Positions 55,225 through 64,000 of a stretch of DNA of 64,000 bases are shown here, piece by piece; positions within the stretch are counted from its first letter, which is position 1, and every line of letters begins with the position of its first letter. This DNA comes from Bacteroidota bacterium (GTDB lineage Bacteria; Bacteroidota; Bacteroidia; Cytophagales; Cyclobacteriaceae), in the NCBI GenBank assembly GCA_024280115.1, contig JAJRQT010000159.1, positions 1 to 64,000 of the forward strand, given 5' to 3'. The translations under genes and the position numbers were made by a program. Below the pieces are notes generated by a model, which was not told the DNA's origin, ran no database searches, and saw nothing but the letters and a program-made list of their open reading frames with translations.

Positions 55225-56730
55225 TTATACATTTAGTTCAGCTTTTAAAGTTGATATTGTTGTTAATGCTCCTTGAATTTCAGTCGTAATTTCGTGTTTG
55301 TTAATATCGTGATGACTTAATGGGTTCAACACTAAGTGCGTATAGTGGTCAATTTGGTCAATTGTTCCTTGCGTTAAATTACATCTCCCTGGTCTATCCG
55401 TTTTGTATTTCTTGATAGCATTCCAAAATGTATCTGTTTTCATTTTTGAAGTATCTGTATTGAAAAGTACAGGTACTTTGCCAAAGCAATATCTTTTCAG
55501 AATAAACTCAAATGCCGACCTTAAGTATACTCCAGCAGCTTTGTTGTCTCCTGCATCAAAGTATGTTTGTGCTTGATCTATGTAATTCTGAACGTGTGAG
55601 CTTGATTTGTTTTCTCTTATAATAGGAATTTCAAAACCCATTCGAGCTCTTCTTGCATAGAACTCATAGCTTTTCCAATCATTATTATTATCCAAATAGC
55701 TTGACTTAACAAATTCATACCAAGGCTTATCATAAGTTGTGATAAAAACTTGATAAGCAGAAAAATCAGAATCCAATATTTTCAATAAGGGCAGTCGATT
55801 GCCAATATCTAATCCAATAAAAATATCATCTAAGAATAAAATCTTTAGTGGGTTTCCTTGAATGTGTCTTTTTATCATTCCGAGATAAATCGAAATAGCA
55901 ATAGCCGATAATCGAGCTTCATTTAAAAAGAAATGGGGCTTGTCTATTTGTTTGCCTAAATATTCAATGCTTACTCTAACGTGATTGCGTTCGTATTCTT
56001 TGTAGTCTGTTGTTGGCTTTACTTGGGTGTAACGTAGTGATAGTTTTATATTATGTCCAAACTTATCTAAAATTGGTTGAGCATAGGTTAAAATATTTTC
56101 AACGCTCCCTTCTTGAAACAGCTTCTTGAACGCATTATTGAAATCTGCAATTGCCTTATCAACATCTATTTTCTTTTGAGTAATGTTGTACGTTCTTCCT
56201 ACAGTTGGTTTGCTAATGGAATCCACTACATCATTCTAAAGTTCTCCCAACTCTTTATTCCCAGTTACAGCAACACTTTTAAAATGCTTGAGAACTCCTT
56301 TTACCAATAAATCAAACAAGTCAATTTCCTTGTCTTTCTTTATATGATGAATGTCAAGTAAATGTTTGTACGTTAGAAAACTTTTTAACTTAATGGCATC
56401 TCGAATACTGGTGTCACCAGTTACGTAAGTGTCTTTGGAGTTCTTTTTTAAGAAATATTTTTTATCTGTTGCAGTTCCATCTTTATCAGGATTGAAAGTG
56501 ATTTCAATGTATCCTTTGCCTTTTTGAGCTTGAGTTAAGAAAATATTTTCCGTTTCGTCATAATTCAATGTTTCGGTAGAGGATTGAAAGAAGTCTTTTA
56601 AAGCATAGTAAAACGAGCTTTTACCGCTTCCATTTTCACCATATACAAACAGGTTCTTACCATCCGGTTCAATAGTGTGTTTACCGTAAAAGGCTTTGTA
56701 GTCTTTTATTTCAATCTTCTTTATCCTCAT
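55225..56730 (-). pseudogene. RecF/SMC-like AAA ATPase gene interrupted by in-frame TAG
   Basis: The first part (164 residues) has MRIKKIEIKDYKAFYGKHTI and Walker A GENGSGKSS (31-39), typical of RecF/OLD-like AAA ATPases. It ends at TAG (56238-56236). The same frame continues as NDVVDSISKPTVGR and contains the ABC-signature-like FLNEARLSAIAIS and Walker B KILFLDDIFIGLD. The two Walker halves are thus split over the stop, and neither alone can hydrolyse ATP. A GTG at 56226 could restart the second part. The gene start overlaps dinD by 20 bases. It could be a true pseudogene, a suppressed amber or an error. Confidence 0.82.
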
Positions 56731-57571
56731 TTGAGTTTAGTTTATCAGGATTTTTGAAGAATTTTTTATCTTCTGATTTTACTCTACGTTCTAATTTTTT
56801 AACATCTTCTTCAGCAGGAAGTTCTTCTGGTTTAATACCTCTGTCGAGTAATAGTTTTCTAACACCTTTATTGTTCCTAATATGTTCCCAAGATATTTGC
56901 TGTCCGCTTTTAATGTCTTTGTCTTTTACATTGAAAATGGTAATCTCAGAAGCAAAATCCTTTGCTTTTATGGTAATTACTGGAAGAAAATCAGCTAATG
57001 GGCGGTTCGATTTCACACCCAATTTGGTTTTCATTTGCTTGGTGGTGTAACCAAATAAAGCCTGGTCGCCTTTGCTGCGAATGATACCAAAGTCTCTGTC
57101 ATTGCCCGTGCGTTCATAAATGAGTTCGGAAAGTTCTTTTTCGGAGAGGGTTAATTTTTGACGGGCAATAAGCCGCTCCCAATCCTTTATGCGTTGTTCA
57201 ATTATTTCAAACTTACGGGTTTGAACAGCGAAGTAGTTTTGGGCAAAGGCAATAGCTTCTTTTTTCGGGTCTCCATTTTGCGCAATTAGGTAGCAAGCAA
57301 AACGAGTAAGCATCAAATCATCTATCTCACGTTCAGTGCCTGAACCAATTTGTACCATTTTGTTGATGCCAACAAAATGGTCTGAAATACTGTGACCGGC
57401 AGTTTCACAAGCTGTTTTGGCTTTGTTGATTACTTTGGTAAAGTTTCGCCATTCGCTATATTCCAACAGGTGTTGTAGATCACGAGCAAACCAAAATTCT
57501 ATGCCATCTTCTGCTTTGTTGGCATACGATTCAAAATCTTTGGTTAAATATTTTACGGTTTCTTTTTTCAT
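56711..57571 (-). CDS. dinD: DNA-damage-inducible protein D family
   Basis: About 286 residues from the ATG at 57571 (MKKETVKYLTKDFESYANKA). GIEFWFARDLQHLLEYSEWRNFTKVINKA and NGDPKKEAIAFAQNYFAVQTRK are DinD hallmarks; the N-terminal half is BRO-N-like and the tail is very charged. E. coli DinD is an SOS gene product that inhibits RecA filaments; in many genomes DinD genes travel with restriction systems, as here. A palindrome 25 bases upstream repeats a sequence inside this gene. The preceding methylase gene ends 77 bases upstream. Confidence 0.85.
   Translation of the reverse strand: MKKETVKYLTKDFESYANKAEDGIEFWFARDLQHLLEYSEWRNFTKVINKAKTACETAGHSISDHFVGINKMVQIGSGTEREIDDLMLTRFACYLIAQNGDPKKEAIAFAQNYFAVQTRKFEIIEQRIKDWERLIARQKLTLSEKELSELIYERTGNDRDFGIIRSKGDQALFGYTTKQMKTKLGVKSNRPLADFLPVITIKAKDFASEITIFNVKDKDIKSGQQISWEHIRNNKGVRKLLLDRGIKPEELPAEEDVKKLERRVKSEDKKFFKNPDKLNSNEDKED
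57354..57381. repeat. Palindrome within dinD matching its upstream operator candidate
   Basis: ACCATTTTGTTG / CAACAAAATGGT, perfect 12-bp arms with a 4-base centre. It codes for part of DHFVGINKMVQ. It matches the upstream site at 57596-57623 in 25 of 28 positions by eye. Confidence 0.6.
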
Positions 57572-57595
57572 ACTCAATCAGTTAATTTTCATTTA

Positions 57596-57623
57596 ACCAT
57601 TTTGTTAATGTCAACAAATTGGT
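57596..57623. promoter_or_regulatory. Candidate dinD operator
   Basis: ACCATTTTGTT / AACAAATTGGT, 11-bp arms with one mismatch around AATGTC. It lies 25 bases upstream of the dinD ATG, in the 77-base gap after the methylase gene, where an autoregulatory or SOS-type repressor would bind. Confidence 0.5.
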
Positions 57624-57648
57624 GGATGTTATTTCTTTTTATTCATAA

Positions 57649-60600
57649 TTACTTCAACGCCTCCTTAATTATCCTCACTTCCTCAATACTATCCAAGGTT
57701 TCTATGGCATTGCGTACGGGGTGATTGGGGTCGTACAAACGCTCAAACTCGCTTTGTATAATTGCTAACTTTTCTTCCTCACTCATCTCATCGGTTATGG
57801 GCTTTAAATCGCCTAAGTGTTTTAGGATTTCTTTGTTGGCGGATTTGAGTTGATTGTCAAAAAACACTTCATAAATAATACTGTTTAATAAATTGCTATA
57901 GAAATCATAAATAAGTTCTTGGTCTAAAGTTTTCAAATACAATAGAATGTCAACAATAACTTCAACTACTGATTGAGTTTTATTTTCGATTTTTTTGACG
58001 GGAAGTGGATAATAATGAAATATTTTTGCTTTTGTGAAAGCACCGGATGTTTTCGAAAAGGTTTGCAAATTCATTAAAAATTGATAAATCTCAGAATTTA
58101 ATAGAGCCAGAATATATTTAATTTTAAAGTTGTTATTTATTAGTATTCCATTGTACAGCGAAGACATTATGTAATAATTATTTTCATCAATCGTGGCAGT
58201 TATCCTATTACCAGCTTCTCTTAGAAGAATTTTTGGCTGTTCAAATATTCTCGGGTCTCTTGGGCAAGCAAGATGCTTACCATATTCAATGAATAAATGA
58301 GGGTCTTTAATTTGCCATTTTTGAATATGTTTTCCTCCAAGTATAGGTTTATACGATTGATTTATCTTTTCTTCAACAATATACTTTCCATCATTTCCTG
58401 ATTTAATAGCCTGCCGTAAATCAATTACATTTTCAAAAGGGATAGACTCAATATTCAGTTGTTCAAGTATATGCTTAAAATTATAATTTCTAACAGCAAA
58501 AGCTTTTTGTGGTTGAATCTCAAAAAATGATTTTGGGATTGTAATAAATGAATTTGCTAAAGTTTTTGATGAAGATGTTCTAATTGAATAATCTGTATTT
58601 GATGCGTTATTTTCAACTCCTAAAATCATTGAATGGACTGTTGCAGTGTCAAATACCTGATCACTTAACTCAACTAACAAATCTATTTTATACTTAGAGA
58701 GTAACTTGGCTCGAACATTTTCCTCAAAATAATTATCCATTAATGTGGATGGAATTATGTTTGATAAATATCCTGATTCTTTGAGGTCAAGCATTCCTCT
58801 CAGAATAAACAGGCTGTATGAATCAATCTTAAACTGAGACTCTGGATAAATATCTCGTAACAATTTCTTCTCCTCTTTGTTAAATTTCACACCATAAGGC
58901 GGATTTCCAATTACCACATCAAAGCCCCCTTTTTCGTGCCATACTTCAGAGAAATAGAGTTTAAAATCAAAATCAATTTTATAGCCTGCAAAAGTTTCGG
59001 CAGAGTCTAACAGTTCTCGTATTTTATTGTTTATTTGGGTGCGCAGGGCTTTCTTTTTACGCTCGTTGGTTTGGTTGTAGAATTGTTCTTTTAGGGCTTC
59101 CAGTTCTTTTTCAACATTCAAATCGTGCATTGCCGTTTCAGGCATTCCAATTAAAGAGTTGCCACACACAATTTTATAATCCAAATTAGGCAGGGTTTCA
59201 ATCGGGTCAAGGTCGTCTTCATCCACCACCAACGAGAGCCACAAACGCAAGCGGGCAATATCAATAGCAGAGGCGTCAATGTCCACCCTGTAAATGCTTT
59301 CTTGTATAATGTGTCGTTTTAAGCGATATACATATCGGCTTTCGTTGATGCTTTCGTGAAACTCAAAACCAAATCCATCTAATTTATTGTTTAAGTATTT
59401 ATTGCTTAAATGCGGTTTTAGTACCAATTGAGCATTTACCAGTTCGTGCAACAAACCCACAGGAAAAGCACCCGAACCAATGGCAGGGTCGCAAATTCGT
59501 ATATCTGTTAGTTTTTGGTCTATCAGGTCGGCATTTTGGCGTATGCTTCCGGGAATTTGGTATTTATAGGTTTTGGTTTCTCCCTTATTTGCCACACGTT
59601 GGTCGTTTTCTAAAGCAAAATGCCCTGCGCGTATGTAGGTCTCAATGTCGGCTTTTTTAACTTTCTCTTCCAAAGCGTTATCCAAATAATGTATCAAACT
59701 TTCCTGACACATATAATGCACAATCTCTCTTGGTGTGTAAAAAGCACCTTTGCTTTTACGCTCGGTAATTTCGAGCATATTTTCAAACACTTTACCCAAC
59801 ATTTCCGGGTCAACGGCCACTTCTTTATCAAGGGGTTCATCTTCTTTGATGGTAAAGTTGTAACGGTCAAAAACGTCTAAAACACCTGTGCCAATATCTC
59901 CTGCTTTGTTTTTTTCTGTATTTCTAAACAGGTTTTCAGGAATGGTAATGTTGGCATTTTGCCAATCGTATTCGGCTTCAAACAAACCACCGTTTAAGAA
60001 AGGAATACGGCAATTAAACTTTTTGTAGAAAGAGTTTTCGTTGTTTCGCTCTTTTGCCAAGGCTTCATAAAACAAGTATTGCAGATAGTCTCTAAAGTAG
60101 TTCTCTTTATCTCGTTTGCAATTGTCAAACAAATCCTGAATAAAACGTTTTTGTCCTTTGCCCCAGGTTTCGTTTTCCGGCACTCCGAGCCAACCTTTTT
60201 TCTGTAAGAAATACAAGAACACAATTTGCCCCAATAACTTTTTGGTAAATCGGGCATTGTCTATATTGGCTTTGTGTAGTTCGGTTTGTATGTGCGTATC
60301 ATTTTCAAAATGCTCAAAGAGTTTTACATACAAATCTTTGTATTGACCAAAGAATTCATCCGTTACCTTTTCAATACTAAAGGCATTTTCAATATCTTCT
60401 ATGGTTGGGTTATTGGCAATGTTTTGGAGTAGTGGAAGTATCTGTGTTTTGGCTGTATGTGCTTGTTCGTATTCGCCCACTAAAAATGAATAACGCTTGG
60501 CAGGTGTAAATTCTTTTCGGGTTTTTACCTTTTGTTTTTCTTCATCTAAGTAAGATTGGTGTTCTAATTTGATAAACGAGAAACGCCAGTCTGCTCCGTC

Positions 60601-60948
60601 ATCTTCTTTGGAGTAAAAGGCAACAAGAGCAAAGTCTTTATCAAATTTACTAAGGTGCTTAATTACAAAATTTCGCAACGAAGTTCTGGCACGTTCCAAT
60701 TTTGTAACGCTTTTAACCTCCACAATTAGCACGTCTAAAGCATCACCTTCAGGGTCAATATATTTTCCAATGCGTTTGTATGCATTGATATGCTCTTTAT
60801 GGTCGTCCCAAATATAATTGCCACTGTAATTATTGCTTTTAGGTTCAATATCATTCAAAAAGTTTTTGATGAACAGAGTAAACTGACTCTCATCAAACTT
60901 GGCGTTGAATGTATTTTCTATAAGCTGTTGTGCAGATTTCTTGTCCAT
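57649..60948 (-). CDS. Type IIG-like restriction nuclease/N6-adenine methylase
   Basis: A 1099-residue protein. Residues 60-130 look like a PD-(D/E)XK nuclease (Asp72, Glu77, Lys79 in DVLIVEVKS). A helical linker follows. The methylase core has CDPAIGSGAFPVG (AdoMet motif I, about 487-497), VDIDASAIDIARLRLWLS, and NPPYGVKF (motif IV, 682-689). The remainder (about 750-1050) is a target-recognition region (for example GNDGKYIVEEKINQSYKPIL). This is the Eco57I-like order: cleavage and modification in one polypeptide. Its ATG is two bases after the helicase stop, so the two are coupled. Confidence 0.88.
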   Translation of the reverse strand: MDKKSAQQLIENTFNAKFDESQFTLFIKNFLNDIEPKSNNYSGNYIWDDHKEHINAYKRIGKYIDPEGDALDVLIVEVKSVTKLERARTSLRNFVIKHLSKFDKDFALVAFYSKEDDGADWRFSFIKLEHQSYLDEEKQKVKTRKEFTPAKRYSFLVGEYEQAHTAKTQILPLLQNIANNPTIEDIENAFSIEKVTDEFFGQYKDLYVKLFEHFENDTHIQTELHKANIDNARFTKKLLGQIVFLYFLQKKGWLGVPENETWGKGQKRFIQDLFDNCKRDKENYFRDYLQYLFYEALAKERNNENSFYKKFNCRIPFLNGGLFEAEYDWQNANITIPENLFRNTEKNKAGDIGTGVLDVFDRYNFTIKEDEPLDKEVAVDPEMLGKVFENMLEITERKSKGAFYTPREIVHYMCQESLIHYLDNALEEKVKKADIETYIRAGHFALENDQRVANKGETKTYKYQIPGSIRQNADLIDQKLTDIRICDPAIGSGAFPVGLLHELVNAQLVLKPHLSNKYLNNKLDGFGFEFHESINESRYVYRLKRHIIQESIYRVDIDASAIDIARLRLWLSLVVDEDDLDPIETLPNLDYKIVCGNSLIGMPETAMHDLNVEKELEALKEQFYNQTNERKKKALRTQINNKIRELLDSAETFAGYKIDFDFKLYFSEVWHEKGGFDVVIGNPPYGVKFNKEEKKLLRDIYPESQFKIDSYSLFILRGMLDLKESGYLSNIIPSTLMDNYFEENVRAKLLSKYKIDLLVELSDQVFDTATVHSMILGVENNASNTDYSIRTSSSKTLANSFITIPKSFFEIQPQKAFAVRNYNFKHILEQLNIESIPFENVIDLRQAIKSGNDGKYIVEEKINQSYKPILGGKHIQKWQIKDPHLFIEYGKHLACPRDPRIFEQPKILLREAGNRITATIDENNYYIMSSLYNGILINNNFKIKYILALLNSEIYQFLMNLQTFSKTSGAFTKAKIFHYYPLPVKKIENKTQSVVEVIVDILLYLKTLDQELIYDFYSNLLNSIIYEVFFDNQLKSANKEILKHLGDLKPITDEMSEEEKLAIIQSEFERLYDPNHPVRNAIETLDSIEEVRIIKEALK

Positions 60949-60950
60949 AA

Positions 60951-63900
60951 TTATTTAATCAAGTATCCAGATAAAATGACTTCACGCTTTTGAAAGGCTT
61001 TTTTTGCAGTGCTATTTTCAATGGCAGTTGCTCTAATGTGCTTTCTTAGAATGTTAATTGTTTCTAAAGGGTCAATGGTACGTTCCAACTCTTTTTTAAT
61101 ATCCCGAGCCGTACGCTTTGCCATTGTTCCGAGTAACAAAATATTCTTAACACTTTCTAAAAATTCATCATCTGAATCGGTAAACCCTTTAAAATTTTTG
61201 AATGCTTTGTCTTTTAGTCGTTGCTCAATATATTTTACATTAGAACGACCACCGCGAGTTTTCTGTGGCTCATCTCCAATGGTAGTGTCCAATTCAAACC
61301 GTGCTCTGTTGGTTTGCAATAAATGATAGTAATCTTCCGGGATTTTGGCTCTTTTGGTTAAAGGGGTACATTCTAAATTATACACCGCATCAAAAAATGT
61401 AATCTCGTTTGATTTTCCACTTTCATTGATGTAGAATTTTTTAAGCTTTCCAATTCTAAAGAATGTAACCAGTTGATTGCTTTCAATCTCAGACTTCTTA
61501 AATCCTGAACGGGCTTTTTTAGGTAAATTTTTGATCTTTTGAAAGAGGTCAGGATTCTCATCCCTAATTTTCCGCATCATTTCCAGATACTTCAATTCAG
61601 AATCACCTTCTTCATCTTCACCGGTGTAAGCCTTTTTATTATTCAAGGTATTGAACAATTCCTGACTTCTAATTTCCTCACCATCTGTAAGGTATTTGGC
61701 ATCTTCACCCAAAATGTCGTGAAACATCTGAATTTTGTTGGTGATGTTCGTTTCTAAACCAAGATGTTCGTCAGATTGTGTAGTAGGGAAAAAGTTGAAA
61801 ATATGGACTTTATCGAATTTACTTCCCAATCTGTTTACACGTCCTGCTCTTTGCAATACTCTTGTTGGATTCCAAGGCAAATCATAATTGACAATAACAT
61901 TGGAGCGGTGTAAGTTTATACCTTCCGCTAATACATCCGTAGCAATCAGTATTTTTAAATCATCAACTTGTTCTTTTGGTTTTCTGTTTGGGTCGTAATT
62001 GGATTGGATAATATCCCGAGAAACATTGTGATTTGAAGTGAGCAGCTTATCTGTATGTCTTCCACCTTTACTTGAATAAAACATTACTTGATTTGGGTAT
62101 TCATCAAGCAGAGCTTCATAAATGTAATCTCCTGTTTCTTTCGATTCAGTAAAGATTACCAGTTTACTTTTCTTTAATGCTTTTGTTTTTTTGAGTTCAA
62201 TGATGAATTTTTCAAGCTTAGGGTCGGAATCTACTTTCTGCCAAAGTTTTTTAATGTTGTGTAAAATCTGTAAGTCAAATTCGAGTTTGCTCACAAAGTC
62301 TTTTTTAAAATCCTTTGAATCATATTTATGAGCTTTGTCTTCATCAACAAGTTCTTCAAGTTTATCAATGTCATCATTATCTAATAGGTCATATACATTT
62401 ACCTTTTTACTTATGTAAACCGTTCCTGATTCATACATACTAATGAAATTCTCGTAGGAGAGAATAAAACGGTCAATACTTTGGCGGAATGCGTGGAAAC
62501 TACTTTCCAGTCTTTTTACCAAAATACCTTTCATAAAACCACCAACATTTCTTTGTTGCTGTTTCTCAAATTCACTTAACTGTTTGTTGCCGATATAAAA
62601 TAATAAAGGAGTGTATCGAGCATAAGTAAATGTGTGAAGCATTTTAATTGTTTCATTAAAAGTAACTTCTAATTCACCTTCATATTCGTAAACAATTTTC
62701 GAAGGATTATCCAATTCAGGAAATACTAATCCTTGTTTTACAATATCGCCTTTAAAGTAGGTAACAACATCTTTTCGAGTTCTACGAACCATTACATACC
62801 TAAGAATACTGTTTCTTATATCTGATGAAATTTCTTTTATAACATTTTTATATTCAGGGTCGTTTTTGTCAAATTTCTTTAATTTTGTTTTTAGGGAAGT
62901 AAAGAATTTTTCAAGGTTCGGAACTCCCGGAATTGTTGATTGTTTAGGTGCTTGAAACAGTTTTAATTGAGCAAAAATATCATCAACGGTGTTGTTCAAT
63001 GGTGTGGCTGTAACAAGAATTACTTTCTTACCTCTACATATATCCAAAAGGTTAGCATAGGATTGAGTGTTTTCATTTCTAAAACGGTGCGCCTCATCAA
63101 TAACTACATAATCATACCTGTCTAAACCTTTTTTTATGATGTATTCTAACTTACCAAGTGATTCAACTTCAAAACTTCTAATACCAAACTCGAATAACGA
63201 ATCTTTCCAGTAATCCTTCAAAACTGGTGGGCAAACCACTAATGTTTTTCCTTGTATTTGTTGAAGTAGCAAAGCAGTAATAAAGGTTTTTCCAAGCCCA
63301 ACCACATCAGCCAGAAAAACACCGTTGTAAGTATCCAAAATTTTCTTTGCTTGAATTGCCGCCTGACTTTGGTATTTTAGTTTCATAAAACCATCAGGTA
63401 GAAAAGGGTCAAACTGGTCTTCTAAGTTTATATCTTCTTCTAAGTATTCATAAATCAATTTGAGATACAATTCGTGCGGTGTAATTTGGTCGTTTAGCCA
63501 AGTTTTAGTGGTAATTGTATCAATAAAGTCTTCTGAAATGTCAACAGATTCAGCCCATAGCTTGTTAAACTGATTTTCGGCAAATTTTACATCACCAGTT
63601 TTTCTCAATTCTACGTTAAACTCTCTATTTGCTATAAAACCAGACTCTGAAAAATTACTCGAACCCGTAATTACAAAACCATAATCTCTATCCTCTGGAT
63701 GAAACTTCCCGATATAAACTTTAGCATGAATGTTTTTTGAAGGGTAGGCTCTGATTTCTAATTTTCTTCCATTACCACCATTGGCTTTATCATCTTCTGA
63801 ATTGTTGCATTCTTGCTGTAAGAATTCAATGAATTTTCTTATTCCTATTTCAAGTTTATTATCATTTTCGTCACTCGTTTCAATCTCTGTTTTTAGGTTC

Positions 63901-64000
63901 TCCTGAAATTGTTTTTTTGTTCTTTGGTGCGATTCAAAATCAATCATTCCCAGTTGTTCGTGATATTGCAAAATGTCGTAGGAATCCCTGTCAACACTCA
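60951..64000 (-). CDS. PLD-domain helicase (SF2), 5' end cut by window
   Basis: The frame stays open to the window edge (residues SVDRDSYDILQYHE before the in-frame TTG at 63971), so the start is outside. The N-terminal part has a phospholipase-D active site: HAKVYIG, then GSSNFSESG. The SF2 helicase follows: VVGLGKTFITALL (Walker A), VIDEAHRFRN (Walker B), LVTATPLNNT (motif III), then VLQRAGRVNRLGSKFD (motif VI). A long C-terminal region contains a coiled segment. Nuclease plus helicase in one chain is typical of phage-defence systems. Translation couples to the methylase gene. Confidence 0.88.
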   Translation of the reverse strand, partial: SVDRDSYDILQYHEQLGMIDFESHQRTKKQFQENLKTEIETSDENDNKLEIGIRKFIEFLQQECNNSEDDKANGGNGRKLEIRAYPSKNIHAKVYIGKFHPEDRDYGFVITGSSNFSESGFIANREFNVELRKTGDVKFAENQFNKLWAESVDISEDFIDTITTKTWLNDQITPHELYLKLIYEYLEEDINLEDQFDPFLPDGFMKLKYQSQAAIQAKKILDTYNGVFLADVVGLGKTFITALLLQQIQGKTLVVCPPVLKDYWKDSLFEFGIRSFEVESLGKLEYIIKKGLDRYDYVVIDEAHRFRNENTQSYANLLDICRGKKVILVTATPLNNTVDDIFAQLKLFQAPKQSTIPGVPNLEKFFTSLKTKLKKFDKNDPEYKNVIKEISSDIRNSILRYVMVRRTRKDVVTYFKGDIVKQGLVFPELDNPSKIVYEYEGELEVTFNETIKMLHTFTYARYTPLLFYIGNKQLSEFEKQQQRNVGGFMKGILVKRLESSFHAFRQSIDRFILSYENFISMYESGTVYISKKVNVYDLLDNDDIDKLEELVDEDKAHKYDSKDFKKDFVSKLEFDLQILHNIKKLWQKVDSDPKLEKFIIELKKTKALKKSKLVIFTESKETGDYIYEALLDEYPNQVMFYSSKGGRHTDKLLTSNHNVSRDIIQSNYDPNRKPKEQVDDLKILIATDVLAEGINLHRSNVIVNYDLPWNPTRVLQRAGRVNRLGSKFDKVHIFNFFPTTQSDEHLGLETNITNKIQMFHDILGEDAKYLTDGEEIRSQELFNTLNNKKAYTGEDEEGDSELKYLEMMRKIRDENPDLFQKIKNLPKKARSGFKKSEIESNQLVTFFRIGKLKKFYINESGKSNEITFFDAVYNLECTPLTKRAKIPEDYYHLLQTNRARFELDTTIGDEPQKTRGGRSNVKYIEQRLKDKAFKNFKGFTDSDDEFLESVKNILLLGTMAKRTARDIKKELERTIDPLETINILRKHIRATAIENSTAKKAFQKREVILSGYLIK

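Noticed and set aside
57354-57381. Terminator inside dinD
   Set aside because: The palindrome is within a conserved coding stretch with no T-run after it, and the protein reads through intact.

Overview
The window reads as a chromosomal piece of a Bacteroidota bacterium, probably a glycan-degrading environmental member. The evidence is a TAnnTTTG-type promoter element, TonB receptor and LytTR families, DUF2141/DUF4832/DUF5009-type proteins, FHS sugar permeases, and start sites without Shine-Dalgarno sequences. I cannot place it below phylum from sequence alone. Both edges cut genes: a UroD/MtaA-like gene at the left and a PLD-helicase at the right.

Layout. (1) 1-3.4 kb, + strand: UroD/MtaA-like protein, exported beta-helix protein, small membrane protein. 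(2) 3.5-13.7 kb, - strand, read right to left: exported Gfo/Idh/MocA oxidoreductase, FHS sugar permease, two HGSNAT/NagX-like acyltransferases, exported metallophosphoesterase, GH92 alpha-mannosidase broken by an in-frame TAG. (3) 14.0-17.4 kb, + strand: ROK sugar kinase, second FHS permease, XylR-type sugar-sensing AraC regulator. (4) 17.6-24.6 kb, + strand: TetR regulator with twin operators, then a TolC/HlyD/two ABC ATPases/two ABC-2 permeases efflux operon. (5) 24.8-26.6 kb: DUF2141 protein and a membrane-anchored TAXI-type binding protein. (6) 26.8-40.8 kb, - strand: esterase, exported DegT-like aminotransferase, DUF362 protein, exported amidohydrolase, exported RidA, exported SelA/DgaE-like PLP lyase, sulfatase, second Gfo/Idh/MocA protein, MBL-fold hydrolase. 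(7) 41.0-46.3 kb, + strand: TonB receptor, DUF2141, helical-repeat protein, LytS-type kinase, LytTR regulator. (8) 46.6-55.0 kb, - strand: UroD/MtaA-like protein, esterase, GH109-like protein, third acyltransferase, DUF4832 protein, FAD oxidoreductase. (9) 55.2-64.0 kb, - strand: putative defence operon of PLD-helicase, nuclease-methylase, DinD, and an AAA ATPase broken by an in-frame TAG.

Regions 1-3, 6 and 8 together look like degradation of a sulfated, acetylated or amino-sugar-containing glycan. They supply a mannosidase, a GH109-like protein, a sulfatase, esterases, a phosphoesterase, N-acetyltransferase-like membrane proteins, sugar permeases and a kinase. There is no SusC/SusD pair. 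Eight proteins carry twin-arginine (Tat-like) signals, so a large NAD-, FAD- and PLP-dependent chemistry appears to be exported.

The intergenic spaces hold palindromic elements of roughly 90-145 bp whose ends share AGTTAAG/CTTAACT. Four copies of a much smaller 19-22 nt hairpin ending in ACAGG are present. Two of these can be read as clean insertions by comparing sister elements. I regard these mini-elements, the exported PLP-lyase/RidA trio and the defence operon as the strongest candidates for something undescribed.
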